Of a DNA stretch of 52,832 nt, positions 47,640 to 52,832 are shown one piece after another. This DNA comes from Bugula neritina (lineage: Eukaryota > Bryozoa > Gymnolaemata > Cheilostomatida > Bugulidae), in the NCBI GenBank assembly GCA_964035545.1, contig CAXIUT010000177.1, positions 1 to 52,832 of the forward strand, given 5' to 3'. Each line of letters starts with the position of its first letter. Position 1 is the first letter of the stretch. A program made the translations under genes and the position numbers. The notes beneath the pieces are model-generated. The model had not been told where the DNA came from and searched no databases. It worked only from the letters and a program-made list of their open reading frames with translations.

Positions 47640-48931
47640 ATGGGAGCATTTAGAAATACTAAAGGTTTATCAAAATTTGCGAGAAACAATATGACATTAA
47701 ACTTTATAGACTAAAAGGTGTCACCAAAAAGTATGTCCTCAAGGTTTTGCTTTAGTTGACATAGAAGTAAATCATTACTAAGATAGATATTCAAAGGGTG
47801 AAATAAACGAGGAACGTCGAGGATGGAATGAACATGAAAGACGACTGTATGTTTGGTTTATTCTATGCTACATGAATATGAAACTCTTGACTCCTTAAAA
47901 AATTATGAGTGGATAAAAGTATGAATCAGAATGGTTAAAAATAAGCTAATTATTCTGGAATAAAGACGTGGCTTTCTTAAAATATCAGCTACTTTGCATT
48001 AGAAAAAATCATGGGCGAACTCGATGGAGAGAAAAGAAGATGATCTTCTGAAAGAGGCATATCCGTATTAAATCTCTTATTAAGATTATTCTAAAAAAAG
48101 TTAGTGGAATTAAATAGCTAAATAAATGTATTTTAATGGAAAAGGAAAATATTTCAAAACTCCTAAGCAGTGTCGATAACGCTGGCAAAATCATTTGAAT
48201 AGTTAAATTCGAAGAGATAAATGGAGTTTAGAATAGGATAAAATTTTATTTAACTATGCTAAGCAGAAAGGATTACATTGGGCCAAGATAGTTCCTCTTC
48301 TGAATGATAAAAGAACTGAACACATGATAAAGAATAGATATAAAGGGATAATTAATAAAATTATGCAGGATAACTAGGTTAGCTAAAACAAGGCTATTAA
48401 TATGAAGCTAAAGGAGTTAGAGAAAGATATAATAGAAGATGAAGATGATAGTCAGAGAGATTAGAAATGGAATTTTACATGTTTAGTCAGAATAATTGAT
48501 CGAAGAAAAGGAAGAACCATATGAACTTCCTAAGAAAGAAGTTAATAAGACTTAAACGAAAAATTATTTATTGATAAAGAATACATAAGGAAGGTAGTAG
48601 AAAAATAGCAACTAAAATAACATGTTAAAGCAAGTTTCTTCTTAATAGTGTGTAATATAAGGAGAATTTTTACTGAATCAAAAAAATATTTATTCTGAGA
48701 TGTTTTCAAGATCTAATAGAGATTCATCGTACTCTTATTTCAAAAGAGTGGAGACTTTATCTATGCTAGTGTATTTGGTCGTTCAATGATGAAGATAAAA
48801 GTGGTTTGGTTTTCGATCAAATGTCTTCTCGACGGGTTAATTAAAATTTTGAGCCTAGAATAATAAAAGAAACTGATTCTAAATCAAGTTTTAAAAATAG
48901 TTCTACTTCTGTATCTAAGTATATGAAATGA
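47640..48931 (+). CDS. Myb-domain DNA-binding protein, frame breaks
   Basis: Two canonical Myb repeats are visible: EDDLLKEAYPYEISYEDYSK ... EWNEIAKEMYF ... KTPKQCRERWQNHLN, then RDKWSLEEDKILFNYAKQKG ... HWAKIVPLLNDKRTEHMIKN RYK. A degenerate earlier repeat may be GWNEHERRLYVWFILCYMNM ... SEWLKISELFW. The invariant Glu of QCRERW is a TAA at 48177-48179. The start MGAFRNTKGLSKFARN is in a different frame from the first repeat. Another shift falls at AAAA near 48032, and one near 48515. The tail is acidic and Ser-rich and ends STSVSKYMK. Probably a transcription factor or SNAPc-like protein. Confidence 0.72.
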
Positions 48932-49160
48932 TGCTATTCTAACTTGATTATATTGATTTTGATCTTTAAATAAAATATATCAACTAATAAATTATACCTC
49001 AAGATATATAATGATATTATTTGGGATGTTATTGTCTTTATTGTTGACTAAATTATGGTTTGAGATGTTTTTGTTACTTTCTGATCGATTGCTAAAGTAG
49101 TTGATTAGAACCTGCATGTTTTTAATAATATTATTATTCTGTGAGCGTTTTAAAATCAGA
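48932..49160. other. Intergenic spacer
   Basis: 229 bp, AT-rich, with no recognisable feature; likely the promoter of the oxysterol-binding gene. Confidence 0.4.
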
Positions 49161-51911
49161 ATGTCGAAATCTGTTAACCATCTTCAAAAATATACAATTC
49201 TCAAAGATATTGTAGACAAATATCCACTTAAATGTAAACTCTTTTTTCAGTTGCTTTTATCCCATCTACCTTAGGGTCACCAGATCCAAACTCCCAAAGA
49301 TTTTAAAACTGCTTATAGTTCTTTTACTAAAACATTTAATAAACTTACCCATGAAGAGCAGCTATTTATCATTGGATGTCTAACTGATCAACTCACAGCT
49401 AAAATTCAACATCAGAAGAATATAGATTAAGATATGGTTCAACAAATATAAACAAGTTGTGAAGTTAAAAATTCTATGGTAGGGTTAAGTTATTGGTAAA
49501 AAAGAACTTTTAAGTATGATTATTCTCTTTCAAAAATATTTTTAATATCATCTAAAAAAGAAGATAGTCTCGATCTTAACTTATATCTAGTCAGGCAGTC
49601 TACTTCATAAAAATAAGCCTTAGTTCTTGAAGCAATAACCAAAAAAGCAAACTAAAAAATGGAAAAAGTGTCAGTAAAATTTAAAAATTCTTCCATTTTC
49701 CAAGCAGTCTTTCATACTATCAGAAGAAACATCAACAAATTGATTTTTAGAAAGATAGAGGATCTTTTAAGTGAGGATATAAAGAATTAGCCTTCATTGA
49801 GATAAAAAAAACAAAATTTTACAATTTGACAACCAAAAATATGACTGAATACTTTAATACTAAAGATAAAAAAATTGATAAGATGAATAAATTAAGAAAT
49901 AAAGCTATTCTAATATATCATAAAAATAATATCAACATATTTAGAAGTTCAGATAATAAGCGTTATTACTACCTCTAGCAATCCATATCTAGCCTCATTT
50001 AGTGAGCAATAGGTGAGAAAGAATATAGCTTTATTTAATCCTCATCCTACTTAGAATCATCTTTTATGTGAAATTCTTGAAGTATTTACATAGACAATAA
50101 CAGCTAACTACTATAAAATAGATGTTGGGTCTAAATAATACTAATTTCTAACTATTACTTAAAAAAACAATAAAGATGGAGTTTAGCAACTGACAATGAG
50201 TGCGGCTACTCACTTCTGTCTTGATCTTGCTATTTAATTTTTAGTGGCTACACTTAAACGTATCAATAATCATTATGTCTTTCAATTGAACATAATATTG
50301 AATGAACATTCTAAAAAAGGATCAAAAGTAAAAAATAATGTCCTTGATTTGCTTTAAATTTAGGTAGTTCTTCTGATTTATCTAATAGAAGACCTTCAAT
50401 GATAATTAGTTCAAAAAAATATCAACTGTAGTGTCCTAGAAATATAAAATTATAATAGTGAAGTTCAACATCAAGTTAATAAGTCATTTTAATTCCATGC
50501 TTAAAATGAATTTGAATAAACAGGGACCATTAGTTCAGGTAAAAAGAATACATCTCAAGATTCTAATGAATAATAAATAGAAGAAGAATAAGAATAACAT
50601 TTTTATACTATAATTGAATAAGATTAAGATGGAGATAAAAGTCTTTAAGTATTTGAATCACTTGACAAAAGATTAAGTTTTAAAACATTCAAATAAATAA
50701 GATCCTACTGAATCTACTTAAAATCAAGATTATCTTAAAATAAAAAGTTTTAATAATCCACTTGGAGTTAAATAATCAAAAATATTAAAAAAACATTTTT
50801 TATTTGGATAATGGCGTAGAAGTTCTAAAGGAGGAGTTGTTTGTGCCAATGAATAAGTTATCAAGGAACAAAAGAAAATATTGAAATTAGTTTTTACTAG
50901 AATTGGAAGTAATATTTTTAAAGGTAATAGTATTATGAACATTTCATTACCAATCCAACTTTTTAGTACCGAGTATATTTCATTTTATATAGATCATCTT
51001 TAGTTAGTATTGGAAGAGACCTTACCTATGCACCTTTGCTTGTATAGCCTTCTGTGTCATATAAACCTCTTTAAAGAATGAAAAACATGATAATATTCGA
51101 ATATCAGTATCAACTTTAGCTTTGAGCACCAAGAAGCCATTCAATCCTATTTTGGGAGAAACTTATCAAGGATAGATAGCAGGTTGTCCTCTCTTTCTTG
51201 AGCAGATAAGTCATCATCCGCCTATCACATCGATATATTTTGTAGGAAGGGGATATAAGATATATGGGATGATGTGTGTTGAGGTTAATTTGCGTTTGAA
51301 CTATGCTAAAGGAATCAATAACTGTTTACTGACTGTGGAGTATGATAGTGGTTAAAAAATTGAATTTTAGGTGCCTGTGATGATAATAAATGGTTTAATA
51401 TTGGGATAAAGAAGTATATACTATGAAGGCACAGGTACAAATATAATTATTTAGTTTATATTACTGACAAAAAATAATCTTTTGATAACTTAAGTTACAT
51501 TTAATGCGTCTAAGAAGGGATTGTTTGGTATTCAGACAGAATCTTCTGATTATATGAGTGGATAAATATATCAAGTTACACCAACTTTTATGTAAAGGTT
51601 TATTACCTCAAAGAGGAAACTATCTCCTAAAAAAGATTAAGGAAGTAAAGTTTTATCAAAGATACATGGATAATGGAATGGTAAAATATTTATTGATAAT
51701 AAGGAATTCTTTGATTTTTAGAAAACTTTACCAGTTGAACTTTAAAACTTTTCTTACCCTCTTCCTTCAGATTCAATGTATAGAAGTGATGTTGTGGAGT
51801 TAAAGAAAGGTGACATAAATTCTGCACAGAAGATGAAAAGATAGATTGGAAGAATTACAAAGAAAAGATAGGAAAATGAGGTTGTCTTCAAAGACTAAAA
51901 CTCAGAAATGA
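49161..51911 (+). CDS. Oxysterol-binding protein-related protein (ORP), frame breaks
   Basis: The C-terminal OSBP domain is clear: NIFKGNSIMNISLPIQLFST, LEETLPM region, ISVSTLALSTKKPFNPILGE, TYEGEIAGCPLFLEQISHHP, PITSIYFVGRGYKI, NYAKGINNCLLTVEYDSGEK, and YPLPSDSMYRSDVVELKKGD near the end. NPILGET and QISHHPPI are the family signatures. The N-terminal ~300 residues (MSKSVNHLQKYTILKDIVDK) include a beta-rich stretch (LSYWEKRTFKYDYSLSKIFL) that may be a PH-like domain. ORPs exchange sterols and PI4P at membrane contacts. Breaks occur near 49825, 50040, 50340-50830, 51050 and 51590. A separate N-terminal gene is possible. Confidence 0.72.
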
Positions 51912-51945
51912 GATATTTTTTGATAATTTAACATATTTGATTTTT

Positions 51946-51988
51946 ACTACTTTACTAAACTAGCCATCACTACTTTACTAAACTAGCC
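51946..51988. repeat. Two-copy 20-bp direct repeat, period 23
   Basis: ACTACTTTACTAAACTAGCC occurs at 51946-51965 and again at 51969-51988, separated by ATC. It lies in the spacer between the ORP gene and the last gene. Its function is unknown; it may be slippage. Confidence 0.9.
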
Positions 51989-52032
51989 TTCACTAAATTT
52001 ACATAAATTATCTTTCATAGTAGTATTAATAT

Positions 52033-52550
52033 ATGAAGAAAGACAACTTTGCAAGACTCAAAACTTTTTCTTCTCATCTCAAAAAGGCTCAGTTATCATC
52101 TATTTAGCTGAATAAAGAAAAAAAAGAACTAGTAGGTCTCAAAAGACAAGGTTCAAGGAGTCAAATATATCAAAAAATCAACGAGTTAAGAGTATTAGTG
52201 ATTCAGAATCATCTTAATCTATTTGTCTTGACAAGAACTTTTATCATTGTGGGTGTATGAAGCGAAAATAGAGAAAATGTGGACATAAATATCAAAACTA
52301 TTTAGCTGATCTTCGCTAGGAAAGATTGAAAAAAAAGTAGAAAATGAATTAATTTTTAATCTAAAAGAATGAGAAAGATCAGGAGTTGGTTCTTTCTGAT
52401 GATGACAAGATATTATAATAGAGTTTGCCTCAAACTCATCTCCGATAACTCGACTTCAAAATATAGCAGAGACCAATGAATCAGCTGAATGTTCAACTAA
52501 AAAGTTCTAGTCATCAATTATCATTAATTTCGGAGGCTAGCAGTATTTGA
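52033..52550 (+). CDS. Small protein with Cys/His motif, one frame break
   Basis: The frame starts MKKDNFARLKTFSSHLKKAQ and shifts at an A6 run (52172-52177) into KNQRVKSISDSESSESICLD, then NFYHCGCMKRKERKCGHKYQ, which holds a C-x-C...C-G-H cluster. The Lys-rich helical tail ends SLISEASSI. In total ~171 aa. No family recognised. It is the last gene, ~105 bp from the terminal repeats. Confidence 0.5.
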
Positions 52551-52654
52551 AGATTCTAAAAACAAGATAAGAGGTATTGGATTGTATTCTATCAATATAG
52601 GAAATCATATAATGAACATGATATTATTGTTGTTTATCAAATATAACATGATTA

Positions 52655-52737
52655 GTTGGGGTTGGGGTTGGGGTTGGGGTTGGGGTTGGGGTTGGGTTGG
52701 GGTTGGGGTTGGGGTTGGGGTTGGGGTTGGGTTGGGG
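52655..52737 (+). repeat. Right telomeric block, proximal part (irregular GGGGTT)
   Basis: 83 bp of GGGGTT repeats containing two shortened GGGTT units. Its distal edge is GGGG followed by AAGTGTAGC, so it is not the physical end of the molecule. Confidence 0.95.
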
Positions 52738-52763
52738 AAGTGTAGCATAGTAAAAAAACTAAT
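52738..52763. other. 26-bp unique island between telomeric blocks
   Basis: AAGTGTAGCATAG followed by TAAAAAAACTAAT. It is not telomeric and separates two G-rich blocks. No other copy is seen in the window. Confidence 0.9.
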
Positions 52764-52832
52764 GGGGTTGGGGTTGGGGTTGGGGTTGGGGTTGGGGGTT
52801 GGGTTGGGGTTGGGGTTGGGGTTGGGGTTGGG
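52764..52832 (+). repeat. Right telomere, distal (GGGGTT)n
   Basis: G-rich repeats to the last base, with one GGGGG and one GGGTT irregularity near the middle. This is the chromosome's right end. Confidence 0.96.

Noticed and set aside
1-52832. CRISPR arrays, insertion sequences, rRNA or tRNA genes
   Set aside because: No spaced direct repeats, no transposase motifs, and no rRNA-like or cloverleaf-like stretches noticed; tRNAs were not searched computationally.

Overview
This window looks like one complete macronuclear chromosome of a ciliate. It opens with a (CCCCAA)n telomere (1-105) and closes with (GGGGTT)n (to 52832). Genes become readable only if TGA is the sole stop. TAA and TAG fall on invariant glutamates: the E of kinase APE and KPEN motifs, GEGSFG of a Fused-type kinase, QCRERW of a Myb repeat, and PEPG of a quinone oxidoreductase. 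CAA/CAG keep Gln positions. That is the UAR=Glu code known from peritrich ciliates (NCBI table 30), so I infer a peritrich (Vorticella/Carchesium/Epistylis type). All proteins below are read with UAR=E. The organism is a minimal-intron ciliate: most in-frame introns are exactly 20 nt (GTA..AG), with a 22-mer and a 26-mer.

Layout, left part (0.3-33 kb, mostly intact genes): Aurora-like kinase; AP-4 epsilon adaptin diverging 12 bp away from a tepsin-like ENTH adaptor; a coiled-coil protein; a DUF4485 (CEP112-type) protein; two small unknowns; a peptidase-S49-like protein; a MORN-repeat protein; a RasGAP+VPS9 (GAPVD1-like) Rab5 regulator; a coiled-coil/GRAM/C-terminal-TM protein (Lam/Aster-like lipid transfer); a CFAP57-like WD40/coiled-coil axonemal protein; two small unknowns; a helical-repeat protein with a telomeric tract in its N-terminal frame; a PINIT/SP-RING SUMO ligase; a zinc-free quinone oxidoreductase; an STK36/Fused kinase; a SAM methyltransferase.

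Right part (33-52.6 kb): an acidic unknown, a CLUH-like protein, a MAPK-like kinase, a large Cys-rich multi-TM receptor-like protein, a single-TM unknown, a small ORF, a TVGYGD potassium channel, a Myb protein, an oxysterol-binding protein and a small Cys-containing protein. Most of these are cut by repeated one-base frame breaks, usually at homopolymers, in sharp contrast to the left part.

The most unusual feature is three interstitial telomeric tracts (11656-11766, 24407-24470, 32978-33045), all GGGGTT on the + strand and all ending GGG followed within 0-2 nt by TCAAAYAA. There is also a compound right telomere in which 26 bp of unique DNA sit between two telomeric blocks. They may mark alternative chromosome ends, insertions of telomeric DNA, or assembly joins. 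Functionally the window is rich in membrane traffic (AP-4, tepsin-like, GAPVD1-like, GRAM, OSBP) and cilium/basal-body genes (CFAP57, STK36, DUF4485, MORN).
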